Assembly: GCA_039621445.1 (NCBI GenBank)
Contig: CP154957.1
Coordinates: forward strand, 39,278,654-39,342,653
Source: Euglena gracilis
Taxonomy: Eukaryota; Euglenida; Euglenophyceae; Euglenales
Reading direction: 5' to 3'
Length of the DNA: 64,000 nt
Position 1 is the first letter of the stretch; the number at the start of each line of letters is the position of its first letter. The position numbers and the translations under genes were made by a program. The notes beneath the pieces were generated by a model that was not told where the DNA came from, ran no database searches, and was given only the letters and a program-made list of their open reading frames with translations. This document shows, one piece after another, positions 11,801 to 22,640 of the stretch.

Positions 11801-14800
11801 AATGTTGGCTGTCGGCTGATAGAAAGAATTAGATTTTCTTCAAATTGGCAGGGAGAATCCTCGGCGGAATTCTAAGAGGGTGGGGGAAGTCCTGGTCGAA
11901 GTTTCGTCCAGAACTGTCGCACAGTTTTTTTTCCCACTCAAATCCTCTGTCTTTCAAGGTAACCCCCCCCAACATAACTCCCCCCTCTGGGGTCCAACTT
12001 CGGGGTCCTAGCTATACCCCCTCCAGACAACACCAAAGGAGGGGATTCTTGGGCTTGTTGCGACCTTCATGGAAAGGTTTTTGGCTTTGCAGAGATGAGA
12101 ATTGAAAAAAGGTTTATATGAAAAATAACAAAGCATTGTAACATGTGCAATATGCTTAAACGTGCATGGGGAACGGGCATTTCTAATGCACTTCCCGGCA
12201 CTCCACCGGAAGAAAATTTTTCACTATTTTGGATCAGGTCGTTTTTTTGACAAGCCTTGGGGGGGGGGGCTCCAGCTCAGAAGCTGGAAAGTTTGGGCTA
12301 GCTGGAAAAAGGCTGCTGGATGAACCCCCCCCCATGGGGGTCCCCCGGCTGGAACTGGGCCCAACCTGGGGTCGAACCAGGCGACAAAAAAAAATCGAAA
12401 CTGCAAAAAACGTCCAAAAAACTGCCAATTATGCAAAAAAAAATGTGTGTATTGTATTTTCTTTACCCCAAATTTGTCCTGGCCAGCCCTTTTCCAACCC
12501 ATTTTTGCCCATTTCCGGCCCATTTTTGCATTTTGCCCCGAAAAAAATGTGTTGTCGTCCAGCCGCAAATGAATAAAACTCGTCGATGGAGGGGCAGGGG
12601 TCCGAGGCTGGAAAAAGGCTGCTGGCTGGCTGGACCCCCAGAAGAATCAAATTTTCTCAAGCTACGCCCTGTTTTGGATATTGCCCCAAAATCCAAAAAA
12701 AATCTCCGAGCTATAACCCCTCAAATAAAAACCCCCAGCCCTGGACTCCGGGAGAAAATAACGCCAGGGAGGTCATATTGGGGGGAGGGGGGTAGAGGAG
12801 GGCAGCCAGGGAGAAAGAAGTTCCAAAAGTACCTTGAAGGTGGTCAGGGCCACCACGGCCTCCGGCTTGTGATTCGGATCCGGGTAGTGCTTCGGGTCCC
12901 TCTGGTGCAACACCTCTGTGACGGGATGGGCCATGGCCCGCGGCCCTTTGCCCGGGCATGACGGCGCAGTGTGACAAAGGTTGAAACCATTTGAAAGCCC
13001 ATCCTTCGGAACAGATTTATGAGTGTGCAGGGAATTCCAAATGCATGCACGCGACGGAGCGAATGGATGGAGAAATAACGAAACTCCATGCGGGAGGGGC
13101 ATGTGCCTGCCAGTGCCTTCTCCGGGTGGGCCTGGATGGAGAGGGCGGTGCGGACGGAGAGGATCTTGAGCAGGTACGGCAGCTCCTCCCCGAAGTGGCG
13201 GAGGTGCGTGGCCCCAGGCTGGCCCCCCCTCCTCCCCAACGTTGGGGGGAGGGGGTATGGGGTGCGGGGGTGTGGTTCTGCTGGGTGTGGTTCTGGTGTG
13301 TGTGGTTCTGCTGGGTGTGGTTCTGCTGGGTGTGGTTCTGCTGGGTGTGGTTCTGCTGGGTGTGTGGTTCTGCTGGGTGTGGTTCTGGTGTGTGTGGTTC
13401 TGGTGTGTGTGTGGTTCTGCTGGGTGTGGTTCTGCTGGGTGTGGTTCTGCTGGGTGTGGTTCTGGTGTGTGTGGTTCTGGTGTGTGTGGTTCTGGTGTGT
13501 GTGGTTCTGGTGTGTGTGGTTCTGCTGGGTGTGGTTCTGGTGTGTGTGGTTCTGGTGTGTGGTTCTGCTGGGTGTGGTTCTGCTGGGTGTGGTTCTGCTG
13601 GGTGTGGTTCTGGTGTGTGTGGTTCTGGTGTGTGTGTGGTTCTGCTGGGTGTGGTTCTGCTGGGTGTGGTTCTGGTGTGTGTGGTTCTGGTGTGTGTGTG
13701 GTTCTGCTGGGTGTGGTTCTGCTGGGTGTGGTTCTGCTGGGTGTGGTTCTGGTGTGTGTGGTTCTGCTGGGTGTGGTTCTGCTGGGTGTGGTTCTGCTGG
13801 GTGTGGTTCTGGTGTGTGTGGTTCTGGTGTGTGTGGTTCTGGTGTGTGTGGTTCTGGTGTGTGTGGTTCTGGTGTGTGTGGTTCTGCTGGGTGTGGTTCT
13901 GCTGGGTGTGGTTCTGCTGGGTGTGGTTCTGGTGTGTGTGGTTCTGGTGTGTGTGTGGTTCTGCTGGGTGTGGTTCTGCTGGGTGTGGTTCTGGTGTGTG
14001 TGGTTCTGGTGTGTGTGTGGTTCTGCTGGGTGTGGTTCTGCTGGGTGTGGTTCTGCTGGGTGTGGTTCTGGTGTGTGTGGTTCTGGTGTGTGTGTGGTTC
14101 TGCTGGGTGTGGTTCTGCTGGGTGTGGTTCTGGTGTGTGTGGTTCTGGTGTGTGTGTGGTTCTGCTGGGTGTGGTTCTGCTGGGTGTGGTTCTGCTGGGT
14201 GTGTGGTTCTGGTGTGTGTGGTTCTGCTGGGTGTGGTTCTGGTGTGTGTGGTTCTGCTGGGTGTGGTTCTGCTGGGTGTGGTTCTGCTGGGTGTGGTTCT
14301 GGTGTGTGTGGTTCTGCTGGGTGTGGTTCTGGTGTGTGTGGTTCTGCTGGGTGTGGTTCTGCTGGGTGTGGTTCTGGTGGGTGTGGTTCTGGTGTGTGTG
14401 GTTCTGGTGTGTGTGGTTCTGGTGTGTGTGGTTCTGCTGGGTGTGGTTCTGGTGTGTGTGTGGTTCTGCTGGGTGTGGTTCTGCTGGGTGTGGTTCTGGT
14501 GTGTGGTTATGGTGTGTGTGGTATGCTGGGTGTGGTTCTGCTGTGTGTGGTTCTGGTGTGTGTGGTTCTGGTGTGTGTGGTTCTGGTGTGTGTGGTTCTG
14601 CTGGGTGTGGTTCTGGTGGGTGTGGTTCTGGTGTGTGTGGTTCTGGTGGGTGTGGTTCTGGTGGGTGTGGTTCTGCTGGGTGTGGTTCTGGTGTGTGTGG
14701 TTCTGCTGGGTGTGGTTCTGGTGTGTGTGGTTCTGGTGTGTGTGGTTCTGGTGTGTGTGGTTCTGGTGTGTGTGGTTCTGGTGGGTGTGGTTCTGCTGGG

Positions 14801-17800
14801 TGTGGTTCTGCTGGGTGTGGTTCTGGTGTGTGTGGTTCTGGTGTGTGTGGTTCTGCTGGGTGTGGTTCTGGTGTGTGTGGTTCTGGTGTGTGTGGTTCTG
14901 CTGGGTGTGGTTCTGGTGTGTGTGGTTCTGCTGGGTGTGGTTCTGCTGGGTGTGGTTCTGCTGGGTGTGGTTCTGCTGGGTGTGGTTCTGCTGGGTGTGG
15001 TTCTGGTGTGTGTGGTTCTGGTGTGTGTGGTTCTGGTGTGTGTGGTTCTGCTGGGTGTGGTTCTGGTGTGTGTGGTTCTGCTGGGTGTGGTTCTGGTGTG
15101 TGTGGTTCTGGTGTGTGTGGTTCTGGTGTGTGTGGTTCTGCTGGGTGTGGTTCTGCTGGGTGTGGTTCTGCTGGGTGTGGTTCTGCTGGGTGTGGTTCTG
15201 GTGTGTGTGGTTCTGGTGTGTGTGGTTCTGCTGGGTGTGGTTCTGGTGTGTGTGGTTCTGGTGTGTGTGTGTGGTTCTGCTGGGTGTGGTTCTGGTGTGT
15301 GTGGTTCTGCTGGGTGTGGTTCTGCTGGGTGTGGTTCTGCTGGGTGTGGTTCTGCTGGGTGTGGTTCTGCTGGGTGTGGTTCTGGTGTGTGTGGTTCTGG
15401 TGTGTGTGGTTCTGGTGTGTGTGGTTCTGCTGGGTGTGGTTCTGCTGGGTGTGGTTCTGCTGGGTGTGGTTCTGGTGTGTGTGGTTCTGGTGTGTGTGGT
15501 TCTACCCCGAACGGGGAAGTGGGAGGCACTTGGGTTTTGGTTTTGCATGTTGCTTGCTGTTCAATGTTTGTTCCCGGAGGGGGAAGGGACATAGACTTAG
15601 GCGGCACATCTCATTTTAGCTTTTTTTCTTTGTCGGTGTGGGCAAATGCGCACATCGACAATTTTTACCAAAGCCCCAAGACCGACTCCCCCCCCCCAAA
15701 ACCCAAAGATGGAAGCAAAGATGGATGTGATGTGGTGCCCAGGACACGTGGGTGGAAGCAGGGATTTTGACAGGTAGGATGCCTGAGAACAGGTGTCACC
15801 ACAGTACCCGGTGTGTTTAGAACCCTCCAATGGCTGTCTCATCAACTCAGGATACTGACTGAACGATTTCGAGAGGTGTGCCCAAGCCTGAAACAATACC
15901 CTGAAACTTGGCTGTGTAAGAAACTGGTGGTCGGTGTGGGCGAATGCACAAATGGTGGTGTGCATACATGCACACACCAACCATTTGCATGACTGTGAAA
16001 AGGGCAATAAGTGCAAGCCGAAGTTGATGTGTTTGCAAAATTGTACAAGTGGCTGGATTGTGCAAATGCAAAAACAGACTTTCATCTGCGCACAACAACC
16101 ACTTGTGCAACTGAACACACACACCATTTAGACGGTGCGGCACCACCACAGCTGGAAGTCCTCAAATGCGAGGTATTTTGTAAGAATTCAAACGCAACCA
16201 AGAGCGCCAGCCTGCGGGCCTGAATTGGGGCATCGGCAATCGAAGCTGTGAAAACCCATTTCTTAGCCCCTGAAACATCAAAATAAACAACATTTTCAGG
16301 TTTCCTCCTGAAAATCTGAGATTAAAAGTGCCCTTCACCCCGGTAATATAATCCGAAAACGAGGCACGACGGCTGAAAATGAACGTGTCTGCTGAGTGAA
16401 AATCCCTATGTTCAGGGGGCCATGTAATGCAATACACTGACACGCTTCATTTGACCTTCTCAGACATACCTTACAACACCACCACTTTTTTTTAAGCACA
16501 ACACCTCCACAATCTGCTCACCTCCTGTTTCCATTCTTCTCTTGTCTCAGAAGTCCCTGTTACCAAGGCTTCAAAACGAAAAGGAATTTTGGTTGGTGCC
16601 CACAATTGTGAAAAGCAACCATTTTAATGGTTGATGTGTGCAATTGCGCACACCAACCGCCCAAACATACCAGCAGTGTTCAAAAGAGGGGTCCAGCCCC
16701 ATTGATGTTTTATGTTCCGTGGCACCCATGCAATAGCATAAATCATGTCGGTGAGTGCAAATGCGCACACGAACGATGTACGCAGTTTCGCACACCGACC
16801 ATTTTGAAACAAACCAAGAGCCTCCTATGACAGTGTGTTTGGAGCTGGAAAGTGAATGTGGTAAAGTGTGTTCCTGTGGCGAGTGGGGCATTGATGGACA
16901 ACTTGCCACCAAATTCAACAGGTTACTGGAGGCAGTCCTCCTGTGTTCTGTCTTCCCCTCATCAACCCCCAATGGCAGAATTTCCGAACAGAACATTGCT
17001 TATGTGGCATGGGCACGTGATAACTTCCAAAACCTTTAAAACGTGCTGCAAAACTTTAGAAAGCAAGCAAAGTGGTGGACCTGCCACCCCACCTCCAGAG
17101 CACCACCTGGCGCTGGCAGTCGTCACACAGGAAATTGGGTCGGCAGTGCCAGGGTTTTGGTGTTTTTGTCGGTATTTTCTCACTTTGGGGATATAAGTCT
17201 GGGAGTTTTGTGTTATTCTGACCAACAAAAAAAAAACAGCAAAAAACATGTAATTCCGGGGAGAGGGGCCAAAAATGATAATTCACACGTATTCTGTCCA
17301 ATCGTGCACCCTCTCGCTCTCACCCCTTGTCACGCCGGTGCCAAACTCAAAAATTTGGACGTGTGCGAAAATGCACACGCCAAACCCAAAAAAGCTTAAG
17401 TTCGAGATGTGCCGCCCAAGATGACCAACCCATCCCAAAGGCAGCCCCGCTGGTCTGGGGGGCTGCCTGGCCATTCCCAAGCAACTTCGGGTGCCGCTGC
17501 AGGAACTCCGCCAAGGGCTGCGACGCAGAGGAAACAGAGGGGCATCGCCCTCCTGGGGCATGGGCCGACCGCCCGGGAGACAGGGGGGAAGCGTGCCTGA
17601 CCACATCATACAAATGGGACCGATCAGCGATTTTAGCGTTGATGACTCCTGGTGGGAGGAAAAGACCCACAGGAAATGATATTTGCATATTTGAAAGAAA
17701 AACACACACGGACGAGGGGTGACAATTTTAGGTGGCCAAAAAGCATTTCACAACCTTCAGGGAGCCACTGGAGTGCCACTCGGACAGTAATACTCACATC

Positions 17801-18548
17801 CTGGGGCAATGGTATTGGTGTTGGTATTGGAGATTGTGAGCCCTGAGAGACATTGTGCAAAGGAAGCCACAATCACCCGCACTGTGTCCAGGTTGAAGAC
17901 ACAACCCCACGATGGCGGTGTATGTCACTGACGCCCCACAGAGGGGTTTCCTTTTCACCATATGCCACACCCCTCGGCAATGTCCAGGCTTCAGGTGACA
18001 GGGGCCCCGACCAACACACCTCCCCGCGGTGCATGCACGACGGGGCGGATGGGTGCGTGCCGATCCACAGCTCAGCGTACGGCACGTCCTCCACCACAAA
18101 GCCGGGGTCCCCGCTCCGCTTCCACTGCACATGCACGGCAAACAGTACTGGCTCAAAAACAGAAGGCCCATATGCCCTGGGTAAGCACAATACCCACCTC
18201 ACCCCACCCAAACCGAGGGGTTGCTTTTGGGAAAGCAAATTCCGTGGGATAAAATAAAATAAAGTTCTTTTTGAAAGATTTAAACGTTGGGGAAACCTGC
18301 ACAAAATAATTGGGAGACCTTCATCCGTTCCGAAATTCCGGGGTCTTTACCATTGCCCAAGTTAACATGCGTGGAAGCTACAAGGAGCTTCCCTTTCCTT
18401 TGCGGGCCCCTTCTCATCAGCTCGGCAGGGAGACCTGTGCCACGGCGCTCTGTAGGCTGACCTTTCCCCAGGCGTAGTTCATAACGCCGCACTTCAGGGG
18501 GTGGGGGGCGTAGTGCGAAGACTTCGCGTGGAACGGCTTTGCCAAGAA
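5874..18548 (-). CDS. MPI: Mannose-6-phosphate isomerase type I, copy A (12 exons)
   Basis: This zinc enzyme interconverts fructose-6-phosphate and mannose-6-phosphate, which feeds GDP-mannose and glycosylation; it is cytosolic in known eukaryotes. Exons in coding order: 18435-18548, 18020-18124, 17467-17517, 13107-13218, 12833-12915, 10833-10976, 10582-10676, 10263-10375, 8092-8279, 7526-7636, 6478-6581, 5874-5961 (stop TAG). Phases agree at every junction, giving about 435 codons, a normal family length. Motifs in order: [40 protein letters not shown] (zinc Gln and His), PDPNHKPE (zinc Glu), [31 protein letters not shown] (zinc His), [12 protein letters not shown] (catalytic Arg), then the C-terminal barrel. 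Nine introns use GT-AG; the introns after exons 3 and 4 use GC donors. The first exon has no ATG, so a 5' exon is missing; see 19347-19385. The last two exons rest mainly on phase agreement. Confidence 0.93.
8092..8279 (-). CDS. MPI: MPI copy A exon 9: active-site exon
   Basis: Two bases plus 62 codons, acceptor CCAG and donor GAG|GTACAC. It carries [10 protein letters not shown], whose His (codon at 8245-8247) matches the fourth zinc ligand of fungal MPI, and [13 protein letters not shown], which holds the catalytic Arg. Both motifs are canonical here. This is the exon that differs most, at the protein level, from copy B. Confidence 0.93.
9705..9840. repeat. Second dispersed repeat family, three members
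   Basis: Three diverged stretches, at about 9705-9840, 10022-10135 and 11828-11960, share the order: AAATTGCNGGGAAAATCCT, CGGA, AAAATGGCAGGAAAA, TTCCGTCCAGAA, CACA, TTTTTCCC, TCAAAT. The last two align best. All lie in MPI introns. Only the first member is spanned by this entry. Copy B has the same three. Confidence 0.5.
11006..11311. mobile_element. hAT-like MITE, 306 bp, present only in copy A
   Basis: The ends are CAGGGCGGTCCTTAA (11006-11020) and TTATGGACCGCCCTG (11297-11311), inverted repeats matching at 14 of 15 positions. An identical 8-bp flank GTGGGGGG lies on both sides (10998-11005 and 11312-11319). Copy B has the uninterrupted empty site near 52918-52935. The motif GGCGGTCCTTAA occurs twice more near 11248-11275, resembling subterminal transposase-binding repeats. 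An 8-bp target duplication and CAGGG-type ends are the hallmarks of hAT elements. There is no coding capacity, so it is non-autonomous. It sits in the intron before MPI exon 6, 29 bp from the acceptor. Confidence 0.88.
12270..12645. repeat. Dispersed element, occurrence 2 (copy A)
   Basis: The same family as 4830-5240. Both ends contain the sequence CTGGAAAAAGGCTGCTGG followed by a run of C, in direct orientation (about 12301-12330 and 12609-12640). The middle has CTGGGCCCAACCTGGGG, an A-rich block and CCAACCCATTTTTGCCC. It lies within the intron between MPI exons 5 and 6. The copy B counterpart is about 53895-54265. Confidence 0.7.
13271..15503. repeat. 15-bp two-variant minisatellite, copy A
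   Basis: About 150 head-to-tail units alternate between two versions, TGTGGTTCTGCTGGG and TGTGGTTCTGGTGTG, with rare TG insertions and a few other variants (for example near 14500-14540). The unit length is a multiple of three and neither strand contains a stop, so all frames are open for about 2.5 kb; these frames are not genes. It lies in the 4.2-kb intron before MPI exon 4 and begins about 50 bp from that exon's acceptor. Confidence 0.97.
15632..17385. repeat. Cluster of short palindromes around a TGTGCG core
   Basis: Several imperfect hairpins share the pattern GGTYGGTGTGYGNAAATGCGCACACCRACC. Clear examples are at about 15632-15659, 15948-15980, 16626-16656, 16744-16812 (nested) and 17354-17380. 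They are spread through one MPI intron in both copies, and one in copy B is degraded (GCACAGACC instead of GCACACGCC near 58980). Related perfect arms occur at 8978-9016 (CCAAGTGTGC and its complement). No other feature was seen in 15504-17466. Confidence 0.55.
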
Positions 18549-18659
18549 CTGGATTTGCGGGGAGTCCTGCCGAGGTTGGCAGGGGGGGTTTGATTGGCAT
18601 GGAGTCCATGAGACAGCATTCGCATAAACATGTGTGGGCGAGAAATATGCCCAATGACA

Positions 18660-18831
18660 ACGACAACATTATGGCGATGATTATCATGAATAATGATATT
18701 GATAATGATAACATTGTATAATGATAATGATAATGATAATGATAATGATAATGATAATGATAATGATAATGATAATGACAATGACATTGATAATGATAAT
18801 GACAATGATAATGATAATGATGATGATGACG

Positions 18832-18865
<34 letters not shown>

Positions 18866-19062
18866 CGACGACAACGACGACGATGGTGGTGGTGGTGGTG
18901 GTGGTGGAGGTGGTGATGATAACAATGATGATGATTATGATTATGGTCATGATTATGATTGTGATTATGATTATGACTATGATTATGATTATGATAGCGA
19001 TAATGATGATGCTGACGATGACGTGACGACGACAACGACGATGATGATAATCTCGATAAGGA
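18660..19062. repeat. GAT/GAC/AAT-type microsatellite
   Basis: A run of GATAAT and GACAAT units grades into GATGAC, GACGAC and GGTGGT units and back to GATTAT. It lies just upstream of the first recognised MPI exon. Its plus-strand frame reads alternating Asp and Asn, but nothing else supports coding. Copy B (about 60280-60652) is shorter. Confidence 0.9.
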
Positions 19063-19346
19063 TAAAGAATGCCATATGATTCTACACTAACACAAATCTT
19101 GCTTGGTTTGCGGCGCTAAAAAAAAAAAGGCAGTTCAATGGAAAGGTTAAAAAGTCGCAGAAACAAGCACCCCCCAATGCATGGAGGGGGCATTGTAAAT
19201 TGGCATCTCCAATTGGAATCGTCCCTCTCATCGAGCGAAGCGGCAGCCTTCACCCACCGTAGACTATCCGCACATCTGACGCCAATACAGGAAACTCCAA
19301 CCCATCAGTCACAGGGGACTGTGAAAAAATCGGTAGGGCGGCGCAC

Positions 19347-19385
19347 CTCTTCGAGTTCTCCAGGGCAGAAGCGCCGCTGTCCCTC
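19347..19385 (-). CDS. Possible 13-codon upstream exon (copy A)
   Basis: The minus-strand sequence has an acceptor (CACATCAG) and a donor (GAG|GTGCGC) and encodes EGQRRFCPGELEE in phase 0 on both sides. It is the nearest exon-like piece upstream of the first recognised MPI exon, which also starts in phase 0 and lacks an ATG, so it may belong to the same transcript. The copy B counterpart, 60924-60962, is identical over the exon. It could equally be the end of a separate gene. Confidence 0.4.
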
Positions 19386-19716
19386 CTGATGTGAGAGGTA
19401 GGGTGCAGTGGGGAGTGGGGATGAGGGGGGGGGGTCAGTTCCAGCCATCACTTAAAGTGATGGGAGAGGGAAACAAGGAACGAACGGGGAAAGGGGGAGG
19501 GAAATGCAAAATGAGAAGAATGCCGGAGGCACCGGGTAACCAACTGTATCCTGCGTTTGGCGGATTTTGAAAGATGTCCTCAATCTGTGAAACACACACT
19601 TTGCCTTTTTGTGCTGTGAGGACTCCGGGTGTTCCAGAAATCAGCAACTCCGCAGGTTGGAAACAAAACGGAGGAATTTTTATGCTCGTGGGAGAAAGAT
19701 GACAGGGGGACTGGTG

Positions 19717-19729
19717 NNNNNNNNNNNNN
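19717..19729. other. Assembly gap (13 N)
   Basis: Thirteen N bases join the end of copy A directly to the CACACG array. In copy B the same position (61297) continues into a 51-codon exon. The gap therefore hides the true right border of copy A and makes the join doubtful. Confidence 0.99.
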
Positions 19730-22286
19730 CACGCACACGCACACGCACACGCACACGCACACGCACACGCACACGCACACGCACACGCACACGCACACGC
19801 ACACGCACACGCACACGCACACGCACACGCACCCGCACACGCACACGCACACGCACACGCACACGCACACGCACACGCACACGCACACGCACACGCACAC
19901 GCACACGCACACGCACACGCACACGCACACGCACACGCACACGCACACGCACACGCACACGCACACGCACACGCACACGCACACGCACACGCACACGCAC
20001 ACGCACACGCACACGCACACGCACACGCACACGCACACGCACACGCACACGCACACGCACACGCACACGCACCCGCACACGCACACGCACACGCACACGC
20101 ACACGCACACGCACACGCACACGCACACGCACACGCACACGCACACGCACACGCACACGCACACGCACACGCACACGCACACGCACACGCACACGCACAC
20201 GCACACGCACACGCACACGCACACGCACACGCACACGCACACGCACACGCACACGCACACGCACACGCACACGCACACGCACACGCACACGCACACGCAC
20301 ACGCACACGCACACGCACACGCACACGCACACGCACACGCACACGCACACGCACACGCACACGCACACGCACACGCACACGCACACGCACACGCACACGC
20401 ACACGCACACGCACACGCACACGCACACGCACACGCACACGCACACGCACACGCACACGCACACGCACACGCACACGCACACGCACACGCACACGCACAC
20501 GCACACGCACACGCACACGCACACGCACACGCACACGCACCCACACACGCACACGCACACGCACACGCACACGCACACGCACACGCACACGCACACGCAC
20601 ACGCACACGCACACGCACACGCACACGCACACGCACACGCACACGCACACGCACACGCACACGCACACGCACACGCACACGCACACGCACACGCACACGC
20701 ACACGCACACGCACACGCACACGCACACGCACACGCACACGCACACGCACACGCACACCCACACGCACACGCACACGCACACGCACACGCACACGCACAC
20801 GCACACGCACACGCACACGCACACGCACACGCACACGCACACGCACACGCACACGCACACGCACACGCACACGCACACGCACACGCACACGCACACGCAC
20901 ACGCACACGCACACGCACACGCACACGCACACGCACACGCACACGCACACGCACACGCACACGCACACGCACACGCACACGCACACGCACACGCACACGC
21001 ACACGCACACGCACACGCACACGCACACGCACACGCACACGCACACGCACACGCACACGCACACGCACACGCACACGCACACGCACACGCACACGCACAC
21101 GCACACGCACACGCACACGCACACGCACACGCACACGCACACGCACACGCACACGCACACGCACACGCACACGCACACGCACACGCACACGCACACGCAC
21201 ACGCACACGCACACGCACACGCACACGCACACGCACACGCACACGCACACGCACACGCACACGCACACGCACACGCACACGCACACGCACACGCACACGC
21301 ACACGCACACGCACACGCACACGCACACGCACACGCACACGCACACGCACACGCACACGCACACGCACACGCACACGCACACGCACACGCACACGCACAC
21401 GCACACGCACACGCACACGCACACGCACGCACACGCACACGCACACGCACACGCACACGCACACGCACACGCACACGCACACGCACACGCACACGCACAC
21501 GCACACGCACACGCACACGCACACGCACACGCACACGCACACGCACACGCACACGCACACGCACACGCACACGCACACGCACACGCACACGCACACGCAC
21601 ACGCACACGCACACGCACACGCACACGCACACGCACACGCACACGCACACGCACACGCACACGCACACGCACACGCACACGCACACGCACACGCACACGC
21701 ACACGCACACGCACACGCACACGCACACGCACACGCACACGCACACGCACACGCACACGCACACGCACACGCACACGCACACGCACACGCACACGCACAC
21801 GCACACGCACACGCACACGCACACGCACACGCACACGCACACGCACACGCACACGCACACGCACACGCACACGCACACGCACACGCACACGCACACGCAC
21901 ACGCACACGCACACGCACACGCACACGCACACGCACACGCACACGCACACGCACACGCACACGCACACGCACACGCACACGCACACGCACACGCACACGC
22001 ACACGCACACGCACACGCACACGCACACGCACACGCACACGCACACGCACACGCACACGCACACGCACACGCACACGCACACGCACACGCACACGCACAC
22101 GCACACGCACACGCACACGCACACGCACCCACACACGCACACGCACACGCACACGCACACGCACACGCACACGCACACGCACACGCACACGCACACGCAC
22201 ACGCACACGCACACGCACACGCACACGCACACGCACACGCACACGCACACGCACACGCACACGCACACGCACACGCACACGCACAC
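19730..22286. repeat. (CACACG)n hexanucleotide array
   Basis: About 425 nearly perfect hexamers with rare substitutions (CACCCG near 19832 and 20072, CACCCACACACG near 20540 and 22128) and one phase slip near 21428. The plus strand contains no T. Open frames of about 1000 codons on both strands are repeat artefacts. Confidence 0.98.
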
Positions 22287-22640
22287 GCAAACGAACAACA
22301 ACACGCACACGCACAAGCACAGCACACGCCACACGCACACGCACACGCCCCGAACACGCACACGCACGCACACGCAAGAAAAAGAAACGAAAAGAAAGAA
22401 AACGATCGACGACACAACGAACGCACAAGCAAAATGCACGCACACGCACACGCCAAAAAGACACGAACACGCACACGCACAAGAAACACAGAAAAGAAAA
22501 AGAAACAAGCAAAAAGAAAAAAGAAAAAGAAAAACGCACACGCAAACGCAACACACGCACGCACACGGCAACACGCACACGCACGAACGCAAGCAGAACC
22601 ACACGAAACACGCACACGCACAAGCACACGCAAACCGACA
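22287..22640. repeat. Degenerate C/A/G sequence without T
   Basis: A broken continuation of the CACACG array containing purine-rich pieces such as AAAGAAACGAAAAGAAAG. It still lacks T on the plus strand. No gene was seen. Confidence 0.8.

Noticed and set aside
12362-12390. tRNA-like T-loop (GGTTCGACCCC on the minus strand)
   Set aside because: No acceptor stem, D arm or anticodon arm could be found. A B-box in a SINE-like element is possible, but no matching A-box was seen.
13271-15503. CRISPR-like repeat array
   Set aside because: Units are contiguous 15-mers with no spacers, in a eukaryotic intron.
12991-15770. Open frames of 840-870 codons on both strands across the MPI intron
   Set aside because: They are created by a 15-bp repeat with no stop on either strand. 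The conserved MPI exon at 13107-13218 shows the true strand and frame.
16755-17039. Small plus-strand frame with Cys residues in an MPI intron (155 codons in copy B)
   Set aside because: No recognisable domain, no splice signals, and the frame is shorter in copy A because of substitutions.
18693-19079. Asp-Asn repeat protein of 128 codons
   Set aside because: Encoded only by a GAT/AAT/GAC microsatellite whose length changes between copies.
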